Source: an uncultured Draconibacterium sp.
GTDB lineage: Bacteria; Bacteroidota; Bacteroidia; Bacteroidales; Prolixibacteraceae
DNA length: 64,000 bases
Assembly: GCF_963674925.1 (NCBI RefSeq)
Contig: NZ_OY771649.1
Span: 930,001-994,000, forward strand
Direction: 5' to 3'
Under the pieces are notes generated by a model. That model was not told where the DNA came from. It saw nothing but the letters and a program-made list of their open reading frames with translations, and made no database searches. A program made the translations under genes and the position numbers. Shown here piece after piece: positions 17,642-26,647 of this stretch. Position 1 is the stretch's first letter; the number at the start of each line of letters is the position of its first letter.

Positions 17642-17749
17642 TTGGAACAACTCATGCGTTCAGCCCTTCAGTTCCTCTGTGAGGCCTCCGCCGTTTTCTG
17701 ACAGCTCGTTTCCTGAACCTACTATGGCGTCTGCTGACTTCCTGACGGC

Positions 17750-17763
17750 CCGCCAGCTGGCGG
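17750..17763. repeat. 14-bp perfect palindrome inside the intron, copy A
   Basis: CCGCCAGCTGGCGG is perfectly self-complementary. It lies between the intron 5' end and the maturase gene. The same 14 bases recur at the centre of the 17985-18006 palindrome. Confidence 0.7.
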
Positions 17764-17984
17764 ACATCAGGATCTCCCCAGGTAAGAGCATCTTCCTTCC
17801 TCCAATCGCTGCGACATCTACTACCGAACATAACCGAAGTTTATAGGACGTTACAATGATGTGCTTGCTTATCCATGTTTCGATAGCCTCATATGTCGTT
17901 TCTGTTCGTCAGTACCGGAGTTTGCCGGTTGGCTTCCTTCACTGCTGCAGTTACCCGCAACCAGCTTGCCACTTGCTAATGCTT

Positions 17985-18006
17985 CCATCCGCCAGCTGGC
18001 GGATGG
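17985..18006. repeat. 22-bp perfect palindrome inside the intron, copy B
   Basis: The core CCGCCAGCTGGCGG is extended by four paired bases on each side (CCAT...ATGG). A 22-base perfect palindrome is most unlikely by chance, and two copies of the core within 240 bases suggest a small REP-like element inserted into the 5' part of the intron. Confidence 0.7.
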
Positions 18007-18133
18007 CACATAAGGGACTTACACCCTCTGGAAAATTCTCATGTACACTTTAACGTTTAACAATAAAAATTTGTATTTTAAACATTTTTTCAGAGCTTAC
18101 AGTAAAGTGTGCACATGCTCATGCTGGGCACAC

Positions 18134-18663
18134 ACACCGTATAAAATTAATTGCTAGCTCTGGCCTACTTACGAAAGTCCTCACAGACTTTCTATCTCTG
18201 ATTTATTTGCTAACTTTAGTACTTAAACACGCAACTAATCTTATACAAAACCGTTCTCCAAAAAACATCACGACCAAAATCCAAACTCCTGTATATGTTT
18301 AATCGAGTTATCCTTATCTGTAATAAATAAGATAAAATCCCCTATTTACAAACCTTTCCGAAGTAATTTTCAGAAACAAAAAGTCAGGATACAGGCCTTC
18401 TACCCCAGGTAATTGTCCTTCTTCCCGAGCGAATATAGTTTGTTCCTATGGGTGAACCTGCACCAACATTTTCCTGCCGACCTTAAAGCGTGTGCCGGTT
18501 TTGTTTTTACATACATTACTTTCCGGTCTGTAAACATCTGTTGTTGACGAATGCGCATAATTCATTGAAAAAACAGCTGACACAAAACCAACTAAAACAA
18601 AAATTTGTTATTTTCCTAAGGCATCAAAAAAAATATGGGCAAAAGAAGTACAATACAAAATAT
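18134..18663. other. Gene-free stretch before the histidine kinase
   Basis: It begins with the right half of the hairpin split by the intron (TAGCT 18155, CTACTTA 18165). The rest is AT-rich without a supported gene. An in-frame extension of the kinase frame upstream to 18490 lacks domain features and is not used. No clear promoter found. Confidence 0.5.
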
Positions 18664-19743
18664 ATGATAGAGCAATTGAACCTGGATTTACTTACTAAAA
18701 CTGTTGACGATCTGACTGTTGGTGTAGGAATTTTTCATGTCCCCGATTTTAATAACATAAAAGACATTCGATATGTCTTTATGAACAAAGTTATTCTTTA
18801 CGAAATGAGAAAGACCCGTGAAGAGGTTTTTGGGAAAAAGATTATTGAAGTAGCTCCCGAAGCTTATGAACACGAAGGAGGACTTTTGGTGATTGAAACC
18901 TATAGAAAAGTTGCAGAAGAAGGAGGCAGCATAAATTTAGGACTTGTTGAATACTCTAATCATATGGTTTCGGGTACCTACGAGTGCTCTGTACATCATA
19001 TTCAGGATCATTATGTGTATGTTCAACTTCGGAATGTAACGGAACTGGAGAAAGTAAAAAATGAATTACTGGAGAAAAACCAGGAGCTCGAACAATTTGC
19101 TTACATCACATCACACGATTTGCAGGAACCCCTAAATTCGATTATTTCTTTTTCGCACCTCTTAGAAGAAGAGAAAAATAAGTTAGGAGAGCTGGGGCAA
19201 CAGAGTATTGATATAATAAAAGGTTCTGCGTACCGGATGAAGGATTTTATAATTTCATTGTTGGAATACTCTCAAATAGGCAGAAAACGGGAAAAAGCAA
19301 AAGTAGATATTGTTCAACTTATTGAAAACCTAAAAGTTGATTTACACGACCTGATAAGTAAAAAACATGCCAGTATTACTTATTTAGGAAAGCCACTGAG
19401 TGTATTCGCTTACGAAACTGATCTTATTAAACTCATACAAAATTTGGTCGTAAACGGGATTAAATATACCGATGATCAAACGCCTCCGGTTATAACCATC
19501 AATGCAGAAGAACATGACGATGAATACCAGTTTTCAGTAGCGGATAATGGGATCGGAATAGCAAAAGAACAATTCGAGAATATCTTTAAAGTATTCCAAC
19601 GGCTTCACTCACGAGAGAATTATTCCGGCAATGGTATTGGTTTGTCGCACTGCAAAAAGGTAGTAGAATTACACGGTGGGAAAATATGGCTTAGCTCGGA
19701 AGAAGGAAAAGGTACGACATTTTATTTCACTTTGCCCAAATAG
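18664..19743 (+). CDS. Soluble PAS-domain sensor histidine kinase (orphan)
   Basis: A 359-residue histidine kinase without membrane segments, from ATG 18664. Residues about 10-125 form a PAS-like sensor domain (VGVGIFHVPDF..., YVFMNKVILYEM). A short coiled coil (LEKVKNELLEKNQELEQFAY) leads to the H-box with phospho-acceptor H151 in ITSHDLQEPLNSI. The ATPase domain has N-box LIQNLVVNGIKY, G1 DNGIGI, F-box IFKVFQRLH and G2 GNGIGLSHCKKVVELHGG. No response regulator is adjacent, so the partner is unknown. This type is common in Bacteroidota and often senses small ligands in the cytosol. Confidence 0.9.
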   Translation: MIEQLNLDLLTKTVDDLTVGVGIFHVPDFNNIKDIRYVFMNKVILYEMRKTREEVFGKKIIEVAPEAYEHEGGLLVIETYRKVAEEGGSINLGLVEYSNHMVSGTYECSVHHIQDHYVYVQLRNVTELEKVKNELLEKNQELEQFAYITSHDLQEPLNSIISFSHLLEEEKNKLGELGQQSIDIIKGSAYRMKDFIISLLEYSQIGRKREKAKVDIVQLIENLKVDLHDLISKKHASITYLGKPLSVFAYETDLIKLIQNLVVNGIKYTDDQTPPVITINAEEHDDEYQFSVADNGIGIAKEQFENIFKVFQRLHSRENYSGNGIGLSHCKKVVELHGGKIWLSSEEGKGTTFYFTLPK

Positions 19744-19752
19744 TATGGTGTC

Positions 19753-20112
19753 CTATCCGTTTGCCAAGGCGACTTTAATTGCCGCGACTGTTTTTGGCGA
19801 ATTACCCACAAAAAGGTTTCCGTCGATTTCAAAAACCGGGCGTTTCAGAAAGGTGTAATCCATAAGCAACAGTTTTTTATAATCGGCATCGGTTTTTACC
19901 GGGTTGCTTTCAAGGGCAGCTTTTAATTTCCGGGCGCGTTTGTTTATCAGTGCTTCGTAACTTTTTGTAAAAGCGTACAGAGTTTCAACCTGCTCTTCGG
20001 TGATGGGTTCGGTTTTAATATCCTGCTTTACAAAACTATCGTCAACATTTACTTCTTTCATTATTCGTTTGCAAGTATCGCAGGTGGATAGGTAATATAC
20101 TTTACGTGTCAT
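19753..20112 (-). CDS. ArsC/Spx-family thiol protein
   Basis: A 119-residue thioredoxin-fold protein of the ArsC/Spx/MgsR family. It opens with VYYLSTCDTCKRIMKEV, giving a CxxC pair C11-C14, and has the family's IKTEPITEEQVE helix and FLKRPVFEIDGNLFVG motif (KRP plus beta strand). True arsenate reductases of this type use one Cys and downstream Arg residues; here the CxxC resembles the Spx-like group, so arsenate reduction is uncertain. It converges on the histidine kinase gene with 9 bases between them. Confidence 0.85.
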   Translation of the reverse strand: MTRKVYYLSTCDTCKRIMKEVNVDDSFVKQDIKTEPITEEQVETLYAFTKSYEALINKRARKLKAALESNPVKTDADYKKLLLMDYTFLKRPVFEIDGNLFVGNSPKTVAAIKVALANG

Positions 20113-20344
20113 TTTATTCTTCTTTTATGCCCGAAAGATAATTATTTACACTAAAATAAAAACTGGGACTTTTTTATACTGAAATAGAGCTGTCTGAATA
20201 GATTTTTGTTCAACTGATCAGTAAGTAAGCACTTAGTATTTCACCCCTAAATCCCCTGCAGGGGACTTTAAGCCTCCCTCTTTAGGCTACCCTTTTTACA
20301 CAAATTTTACGCTCAATCTCTGAAAAAAGATTTCAATATAAGGC

Positions 20345-20366
20345 GCCTGCCTACCGCCAGGCAGGC
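20345..20366. repeat. Palindromic hairpin GCCTGCCT / AGGCAGGC
   Basis: Perfect 8-bp arms around an ACCGCC loop. It is close in style to the CCGCC...GGCGG palindromes of the intron, consistent with one family of small GC-rich palindromes. Confidence 0.6.
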
Positions 20367-20427
20367 ATGGCAGATTTCATTTTCAATCTGCTTTCGCATT
20401 TGCGCCTTCTTTAATGCTTTGCATTAA

Positions 20428-20472
20428 CCCCGGGTGACACTTTCCGCCATCCGGCGGGTCGTTTGCCCGGGG
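20428..20472. repeat. Nested hairpin: CCGCC/GGCGG palindrome inside a CCCCGGG/CCCGGGG stem
   Basis: Outer arms CCCCGGG (20428-20434) and CCCGGGG (20466-20472) are perfect. Inside lies CCGCC-ATCC-GGCGG (20444-20457). The arrangement looks like a small palindrome that inserted into the loop of an older hairpin. Similar CCCCGGGTGA...CCCGGGG hairpins recur in Bacteroidota intergenic DNA (recollection). Confidence 0.6.
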
Positions 20473-20821
20473 CTGAATTATTACGGACTTTCAGCCCTGT
20501 AATATTTTATCGCTTTTTGTTTTTAGAAAAAGAAATTGCGCTGAAAGTGCGAGTTATTTTAGCCCAGAGCAGAGTAATTCAATGAATTACGTCGCTCTGG
20601 GTTTGCTAAAAACAATTTGAATCGTCCGGCGATATAAGATGATCGAAGCTAATTGGTTCTTCCGGACGAAACTCAACGAACCAATCAGAGAAAGATGCGT
20701 ATAGCGTTTAGCTCTTAGCTTTTAGCTTTTAGGGGAGGTTTGTAAGGGTTAAAATAAAAACGCATTACAAATGCAAAGAATTATTTTGAATTATTTACTT
20801 GTTGCACTGCCTCCATCCTAA

Positions 20822-21562
20822 TTACTTCTCACAACTCACCACCAAAGGCAAATGTTTGCCACCCTTGGGCTCTTGTTTAAAGTTGGCGTAAAACTGAATA
20901 TTTTGGAAACCGGCTTTTTCGAGCAGCGTATTTAAGGCCTCACTTTTTAATGCCAGCAATGGTGTTTCGTTCGATACGATGCGGTTGATGGCTTTAATTT
21001 CCAGATCGGTTTGAAACCCGATAAGATCAGAATCGTCAGCAAAATTATAACGCCGGATAAAGCGGATATTTTCCGTATCGATTACAGGCAGTGCTTCAAC
21101 CGGTTCGCTGCAAATGTAGTCGTAGTTTAATAGCTGCAGCAACAATTTCCCTCCGGGTTTTAACACCGTTTGGGCACCTTCCAGCATTTGTGCCACCAAC
21201 TCTGTTGCGTTTAAATGCACCAGCGTATTTCCAAAACACAACACAGCATCAAACTGCTGCGGGTTAAAATCCTGTTTCAGCTCCAGCATATTTCCCTGCT
21301 GAAAAGTCAGCTTTTCGTGTTTCTTCTTGTTAATGGCCTGCTGCAACAGATCTTCGTTCAGGTCGATTCCCGTAACCTCTGCCCCACCCGCTGCCAGCTG
21401 AAAAGACAGCTCACCGGTGGCACATCCGATATCCAGAATATGTTTCCCCGGCAACTCATCAAGCTTGTTTGTTACAAACTTCAGTTGCATGGGATTAAAC
21501 GGAAAAATCTCGGAATAATACTTTGATATGGAGGTATAGAATATATTTTGTGAATCGTGCAT
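20822..21562 (-). CDS. Class I SAM-dependent methyltransferase
   Basis: A 246-residue Rossmann-fold methyltransferase. Motif I is HILDIGCATGELSFQLA, motif II ends VTGIDLNEDLL (acidic residue for the ribose), and motif IV is FDAVLCFGNTLVHL. The C-terminal part has no recognisable substrate domain, so the target is unknown. ATG at 21562 is preferred to an in-frame TTG two codons upstream. It is the last gene of a tight minus-strand operon, starting 8 bases after the thioredoxin stop. Confidence 0.85.
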   Translation of the reverse strand: MHDSQNIFYTSISKYYSEIFPFNPMQLKFVTNKLDELPGKHILDIGCATGELSFQLAAGGAEVTGIDLNEDLLQQAINKKKHEKLTFQQGNMLELKQDFNPQQFDAVLCFGNTLVHLNATELVAQMLEGAQTVLKPGGKLLLQLLNYDYICSEPVEALPVIDTENIRFIRRYNFADDSDLIGFQTDLEIKAINRIVSNETPLLALKSEALNTLLEKAGFQNIQFYANFKQEPKGGKHLPLVVSCEK

Positions 21563-21570
21563 GTGCAAAT

Positions 21571-21870
21571 TTACAAATATTGCTCAACAATACTTTTTAC
21601 TTCGTGGGCAGGTCGTACCCCCATCCCACTCCACTTAAGTTCGCCGTCTTTAAACAGCATCAGTGTTGGAATACTTCGTATCTGGTATTTCGAGGCGATA
21701 TTCGGGTTGCGGTCAACATCCACTTTAATGATCTTGACATTTTCTTTCAGCTCAGCTTTCACCTGCTTCAGAATGGCCGGCATTTGTTTACACGGGCCAC
21801 ACCAATCGGCATAAAAGTCGACCAAAACCGGACGTTTGCAATTGATAATATTTTTGAATTTAGCTATCAT
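21571..21870 (-). CDS. Thioredoxin family protein
   Basis: A 99-residue thioredoxin with the redox motif WCGPCK (C24, C27) in VLVDFYADWCGPCKQMP, cis-proline block IRSIPTLMLFKDGE and normal thioredoxin length. No signal peptide, so cytosolic. Its first codons overlap the end of the DUF6132 gene by 11 bases, so translation is coupled. It probably serves as a general disulfide reductant. Confidence 0.93.
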   Translation of the reverse strand: MIAKFKNIINCKRPVLVDFYADWCGPCKQMPAILKQVKAELKENVKIIKVDVDRNPNIASKYQIRSIPTLMLFKDGELKWSGMGVRPAHEVKSIVEQYL

Positions 21871-22087
21871 TCTGTTCTGCTCTTTTTTTGCGCTTTACAA
21901 TAAAGTCGTTTATGGCATCGCCCACAAGGTAGCCAACTGCAGCTCCCCACAAGGTACTCCAGTACCACACCGATTTTATAACGCAGGTACCGCTTAAACA
22001 TCCCACATATTTCCAGTAAAGGAAACCACCAATGGCACCAACTACTAATAAAATCAGGGACAACTGCTTTTGTTTTATAAACTTCAT
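21860..22087 (-). CDS. DUF6132-like small membrane protein
   Basis: A 75-residue protein from ATG 22087 with two membrane helices: LILLVVGAIGGFLYWKYVGC and SVWYWSTLWGAAVGYLVGDA. The cysteine pair CLSGTC between them and the GAIGG/GCxSGTC pattern fit DUF6132, a Bacteroidota family of unknown role. The tail is basic (KRKKRAEQ). Being first in the operon with thioredoxin, it may be a thiol-bearing membrane partner (inference). Confidence 0.7.
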   Translation of the reverse strand: MKFIKQKQLSLILLVVGAIGGFLYWKYVGCLSGTCVIKSVWYWSTLWGAAVGYLVGDAINDFIVKRKKRAEQNDS

Positions 22088-22217
22088 CTTTTTTACTTCT
22101 AACTTTGAAACAACAACAAGCACTTTTAGTTTTTAAATAAACATTGAAAAAAATGATTGCAAATAGATTTCGCCGAAATCATAACTTTTAGGAAATGTAA
22201 AGCTCAGTGAAAACGGC

Positions 22218-22225
22218 TACTTTTG
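22218..22225 (+). promoter_or_regulatory. -7 promoter box of the DMT transporter gene
   Basis: TACTTTTG matches TAnnTTTG and lies only 18 bases before the ATG, implying a very short leader. Confidence 0.5.
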
Positions 22226-22243
22226 CCCGCTTTATAAAACAAT

Positions 22244-23146
22244 ATGTGGGCACTATTTGGATTGGCTTCGGCCTTGTTTCTGGGCATTTACGACATTTTT
22301 AAAAAGCAATCGGTTAACAGTAACGCGGTAATGCCCGTTTTGTTTTTTTCTACCGTTGCCAGCTCGGTGCTGTTTACCCCGTTTATTGTTTTATCGTTTA
22401 AATCGCCCGAATTATTGGCCAACACCGGTTTGTATGTACCACAACTTACCGCTGCCGAACATCTTCAGGTCTTACTAAAATCGGCCATTGTAGTTTCCAG
22501 TTGGGTGCTTGCCTTTTTTGCGCTAAAACACCTGCCCATTACCATTGTGGCCCCTATTCGTGCAACCGGTCCGCTTTGGACGCTTATCGGGGCGCTCATC
22601 ATTTTTCACGAACGCCTGAATGTTTACCAGTGGATTGGAATTGCCATCACCCTGCTGTTCTTTTACCTCTTTTCCACTGCTGGGAAACTGGAAGGCATAA
22701 ATTTTAAACGCAATAAGTGGATCTATTTTATTGTTGCCGGAACGCTACTTGGCGCCTGCAGCGGATTATACGATAAGTTTATTTTACAGCGAATAGACCG
22801 CGTAGCCGTACAAGCCTGGTTTTCGGTGTACCAGGTGGCAATTCTGCTGCCTTTTGTTTTGCTGAACGAGAAAATCAGAAAACGTAAAAACATTCATTTC
22901 GAATGGCGCTGGACCATCCCGCTTATCGGGCTGTTTCTGGTAATTGCCGACTACCTGTATTTTTATGCCCTTAGTAACGAAGATGCTTTGATATCTGTTA
23001 TTTCGGCACTGCGCCGCGGAAGTGTGTTGGTAGCCTTTGTTGTTGGAGGCGTACTGTTTAAAGAACAAAACCTGAAAAAGAAAGGCGCTTACCTGGTGGG
23101 AATTCTTGCGGGGATTTTGCTGATTACTTTGGGGACAGTGCTGTGA
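22244..23146 (+). CDS. DMT-superfamily (EamA) transporter
   Basis: A 300-residue protein with about ten hydrophobic segments in two EamA repeats. The first repeat ends APIRATGPLWTLIGALIIFHERL and the second ALRRGSVLVAFVVGGVLFKEQNL, the matching helix-plus-acidic-motif blocks of this family. These inner-membrane carriers export or import small metabolites, and substrate cannot be inferred. Monocistronic. Confidence 0.88.
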   Translation: MWALFGLASALFLGIYDIFKKQSVNSNAVMPVLFFSTVASSVLFTPFIVLSFKSPELLANTGLYVPQLTAAEHLQVLLKSAIVVSSWVLAFFALKHLPITIVAPIRATGPLWTLIGALIIFHERLNVYQWIGIAITLLFFYLFSTAGKLEGINFKRNKWIYFIVAGTLLGACSGLYDKFILQRIDRVAVQAWFSVYQVAILLPFVLLNEKIRKRKNIHFEWRWTIPLIGLFLVIADYLYFYALSNEDALISVISALRRGSVLVAFVVGGVLFKEQNLKKKGAYLVGILAGILLITLGTVL

Positions 23147-23408
23147 GAGCAGCTAGTAGCTGTGAGCTTCGAGACGCGAGTCGCGAGTAGAAAGATTGAG
23201 GGAAATTGAACAGGATCATTGTGACCTGAAAACCAGCACCTGATTGTCTTTGTGTTTATTTATCCGTAACTTTTATTTCCGTTAAAAATTCGGTCGGAAA
23301 AACAGAAAAGCCGATCCCTGCAACAAGTTCACGTTGATAGGATAAGCCGATATGAACAATCAACTGATTGACTGGTTATCAAAATATTCACACTTAAAAA
23401 CATACACT

Positions 23409-26400
23409 ATGAAAAAAAGCATTTTGTTAAGTCTGTTTTTTGCTTTTACCTGTTATTTTGCCCACGCACAAGTTGATGCAAGCCTATTCAGGTATTCCGA
23501 TGTTTCGAAAACCCACATTACATTTGTTTATGCAGGAGACATTTGGATTGTTGCAAAAGAAGGCGGACAAGCCTCTCGATTAAGCTCTCCGTCCGGAGAA
23601 GAAATTCTGCCCAAGTTCTCACCCGATGGGAAAACCATTGCTTACTCGGCCAACTACGATGGATCGAGCGATGTGTATACCATTCCGTTTAAAGGAGGTG
23701 TTCCAACGCGTGTAACCTATAACGGAGGTATAATAAACGACTGGCACCCCGATGGTGAGCAGATTTTATATATGTCGGGAAACGAAAGTGGACGACAACG
23801 TTTTTACCAGTTGTTTGCCATCGATAAAAGCGGAGGATTAGCAACAAAGCTACCGCCCGCTTATGTTGGTTTTGGAAGCATTTCGCCCGATGGAAGTCAA
23901 ATAGCTTTTACCGACAAATCGCGTTTGAACCGCACCTGGAAACGTTACCGTGGAGGAATGGCGGCAGATATCTATGTAATGAACATGGACGATTATTCCA
24001 ATACAAACATCACCGATAATGCTGCCAACGATGAGCTTCCGATGTGGAGTGGAAACAACATCTATTATTTATCGGACAACGGCGCAAGTAAACGTTTTAA
24101 CATCTGGAAATACGATTCGGAATCAAAAACAAATACGCAGATCACTAATTTTACCGATTACGACGTTCACTTCCCTTCCATTGGCCCCGATGAGCTTGTA
24201 TTTGAGGCAGACGGAAAACTCTATTTACTGAATCTTGCCAGCAACGAATACAACGAAGTTTCTATTCAGGTAGTATCCGACCAGATGGCTTCGCTGCCCA
24301 AAACGGTAAAAGGCCAGTCCTATATACAACATGCCAATATTTCGCCCGATGGAAACCGCGCATTGATTGAGGCGCGCGGAGAAGTTATTTCTGTTCCGGC
24401 AGAAAAAGGAGTGATTAAAAACCTTACACAAAGTTCAGCTTCGGCAGAACGTTATCCGGCCTGGTCGCCCGATGGAAAGAAAATCGCATACTGGAGCGAT
24501 GAATCGGGAGAATACGAATTAATGGTATATGACACAGAAACAGAAACGACTAAAAAAATAACGAGTTTAGGTGCCGGTTACCGTTATAACATTTACTGGT
24601 CGCCCGATGCCAAAAAGGTAGCTTTTGTAGATCAAACATTAGAGATTAATATTTGTACGATTGCCACGGGAGAAACCAAAACCATCGACAAAGGATTGTG
24701 GATGACTCACGGAGGCCTTGAAAATTTTAGTGTTTCGTGGTCAGGCGACAGTCGCTGGCTAACCTGGAGCCGGGGAGCAATGAACCGTAACTCCATCGTG
24801 TTTATTTACGACACCACTACCGGAGAAAAGAAACAAATTACCAGCGACTTTTATTCCACCGACGATCCTGTTTTCGATCCGGATGGCAAGTACTTATATG
24901 TACTCACCAAACGTTCGATGACACCCGATTACAGCGACTTCGACAATTCGTTTATCTATAACTTTTCAACACAAGTGGCTGCCATTAACCTGCAAGCCGA
25001 TACGCCTTCGCTGATTGAACCGGAAAATGATAAACTGGAAATTAAGGAAGAGGAAAATGAAGATAAAGAGGAAGATAAGGCGGAAAATGGAGATGACAAA
25101 TCAGTAACCATCGATTTTCAGGACATTGAAAAACGTCTTGTTTTACTGCCTGTCGATGCAGGTAATTACAGAAACTTAACTGCTGCAACCGGTAAGATCA
25201 TCTATCAGGATCTTTCCAACACCCGCGGAGAAAACCCTCAAAGACCGGTTGTTTACTGGGACACTGAAGAAAGAGAAACAAAAACCATTATTGGTAATGC
25301 CGATGATTTTATTCTCTCGGCTGATGGTAAAAAAATGATGATATCGGATAAAGGCAAGCTGAGTATAATAGATGTAAAGGCTGATCAGAAAGCCGATAAA
25401 TTTGTTCCAACCGGTGAGATTGAGATTACCATCCATCCAAAAGAGGAATGGAAACAGATTTTTACCGATGCATGGCGTTTTGAGCGGGATTATTTTTACG
25501 ATAAAAATATGCACGGTCTGGACTGGAATGCCGTAAAAGTTCAATATGAGAAATTACTCGATCAGGCTTCAAGCCGCGAAGATGTAAATTTTGTAATCGG
25601 TGAGCTGATCGGCGAAATGAATGCTTCGCACACCTATAAAGGCGGAGGCGATTTGGAATCGACAAAAAACGGAGATACCGGATATTTGGGGGTAAACTGG
25701 CAAATTGCAAATAATGCATATCAGATTTCAGAAATTCTGGAAGGAGCTGTCTGGGATGCCGAAGCCCGTTCGCCACTGGCTGCCCCGGGTGTTGATGTTA
25801 ATGTGGGCGACTATGTTTTGGCAGTAAATGGTATTCCGCTTACTACAGACAAACAACCTGCCGCAGCTTTTAGTGGTTTAGGTGGAAAAACGGTTGAATT
25901 AACTGTTAGCTCAAACGGAGCAGCTGCCGACGCACGAAAAGTGGTTGTAAAAACAATGAGCGATGAGAGCCGGTTAAGGCATTTAAACTGGATTGAAACA
26001 AAGCGAAAAAGAGTTGAAGAACTCAGCGATGGAAAGATCGGGTACATTTATGTGCGCAGTACCGGAATTGATGGACAAAATGAATTGGCAAGACAATTTT
26101 ATGCGCAATGGAATAAGGAGGGATTAGTTATCGACGAACGTTTTAACAGCGGCGGACAAATTCCTGATCGTTTTATTGAAATGCTGAACCGCAAAGTTCT
26201 TGCCTACTGGGCTGTTCGCGATGGCCACGACTGGCAATGGCCACCGGTGGCACATTTCGGACCACAGGCCATGTTAATAAATGGCTGGAGTGGTTCGGGC
26301 GGAGACGCTTTCCCCGACTATTTCAGAAAAAGCGGACTCGGTCCTTTAATTGGCTCAAGAACCTGGGGTGGTTTGATTGGAATAAGTGGATTACCGCAAC

Positions 26401-26630
26401 TTATTGACGGGGGTTCGGTAACAGCACCGACATTCAGAATGTACGATCCTGATGGAGATTGGTTTAAGGAAGGTCATGGTGTTGATCCCGACGTTCCGGT
26501 TCGGGAAGATTATCAGAAACTGGCTAACGGTGTCGACAATCAACTGGAAGAAGCCATAAAATGGGTAAAACAAGAGCTGGATAAAAACCCTGTGGTTTGG
26601 CCAAAACATCCACCATACGAAAAACGATAA
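23409..26630 (+). CDS. Tricorn-type periplasmic S41 protease (intact paralog)
   Basis: A 1073-residue exported protease from ATG 23409 (signal peptide MKKSILLSLFFAFTCYFAHAQ). The N-terminal half is two beta-propellers with repeated SPDGK/WSPDG motifs; an acidic linker near residues 545-575 (KEEENEDKEEDKAENGDDK) precedes the core domain, PDZ domain (SPLAAPGVDVNVGDYVLAVNG) and S41 domain with nucleophile Ser963 in WSGSGGD. The C-terminal GGLIGISGLPQLIDGGS and EGHGVDPDVPV are intact, unlike in the paralog at 4781. Tricorn enzymes cut peptides released by larger proteases; here secretion implies nutrient peptide degradation. A terminator follows. Confidence 0.93.
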   Translation: MKKSILLSLFFAFTCYFAHAQVDASLFRYSDVSKTHITFVYAGDIWIVAKEGGQASRLSSPSGEEILPKFSPDGKTIAYSANYDGSSDVYTIPFKGGVPTRVTYNGGIINDWHPDGEQILYMSGNESGRQRFYQLFAIDKSGGLATKLPPAYVGFGSISPDGSQIAFTDKSRLNRTWKRYRGGMAADIYVMNMDDYSNTNITDNAANDELPMWSGNNIYYLSDNGASKRFNIWKYDSESKTNTQITNFTDYDVHFPSIGPDELVFEADGKLYLLNLASNEYNEVSIQVVSDQMASLPKTVKGQSYIQHANISPDGNRALIEARGEVISVPAEKGVIKNLTQSSASAERYPAWSPDGKKIAYWSDESGEYELMVYDTETETTKKITSLGAGYRYNIYWSPDAKKVAFVDQTLEINICTIATGETKTIDKGLWMTHGGLENFSVSWSGDSRWLTWSRGAMNRNSIVFIYDTTTGEKKQITSDFYSTDDPVFDPDGKYLYVLTKRSMTPDYSDFDNSFIYNFSTQVAAINLQADTPSLIEPENDKLEIKEEENEDKEEDKAENGDDKSVTIDFQDIEKRLVLLPVDAGNYRNLTAATGKIIYQDLSNTRGENPQRPVVYWDTEERETKTIIGNADDFILSADGKKMMISDKGKLSIIDVKADQKADKFVPTGEIEITIHPKEEWKQIFTDAWRFERDYFYDKNMHGLDWNAVKVQYEKLLDQASSREDVNFVIGELIGEMNASHTYKGGGDLESTKNGDTGYLGVNWQIANNAYQISEILEGAVWDAEARSPLAAPGVDVNVGDYVLAVNGIPLTTDKQPAAAFSGLGGKTVELTVSSNGAAADARKVVVKTMSDESRLRHLNWIETKRKRVEELSDGKIGYIYVRSTGIDGQNELARQFYAQWNKEGLVIDERFNSGGQIPDRFIEMLNRKVLAYWAVRDGHDWQWPPVAHFGPQAMLINGWSGSGGDAFPDYFRKSGLGPLIGSRTWGGLIGISGLPQLIDGGSVTAPTFRMYDPDGDWFKEGHGVDPDVPVREDYQKLANGVDNQLEEAIKWVKQELDKNPVVWPKHPPYEKR

Positions 26631-26647
26631 TTCAGAGATCGATTATA

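Larger units (their letters stand above)
16195..18133 (-). mobile_element. Group II intron, antisense to the flanking cassette genes
   Basis: On the minus strand the element begins GTGTGCCCAGCATGAGC near 18133, fitting the group II 5' consensus GUGYG, and ends ...CTACTCGAT near 16195 after domains V and VI. Total length is about 1.94 kb, with one intact reverse transcriptase/maturase. The 5' end is ambiguous by 2-4 bases because of a GT repeat. The flanking exons, when joined, form a hairpin: TAAGTAGCTA (16176-16185) faces TAGCT and CTACTTA (18155-18171). Confidence 0.85.
20113..20821. other. 709-base repeat-rich intergenic region
   Basis: No gene seen. It holds several self-complementary elements: TCCCCTGCAGGGGA near 20254; an 8-bp-arm hairpin at 20345-20366; a nested hairpin at 20428-20472; and a degenerate run of TTAGCTTTTAGC-like units near 20708-20732. 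The region between 20330 and 20700 has the look of a composite non-coding element. Confidence 0.55.
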
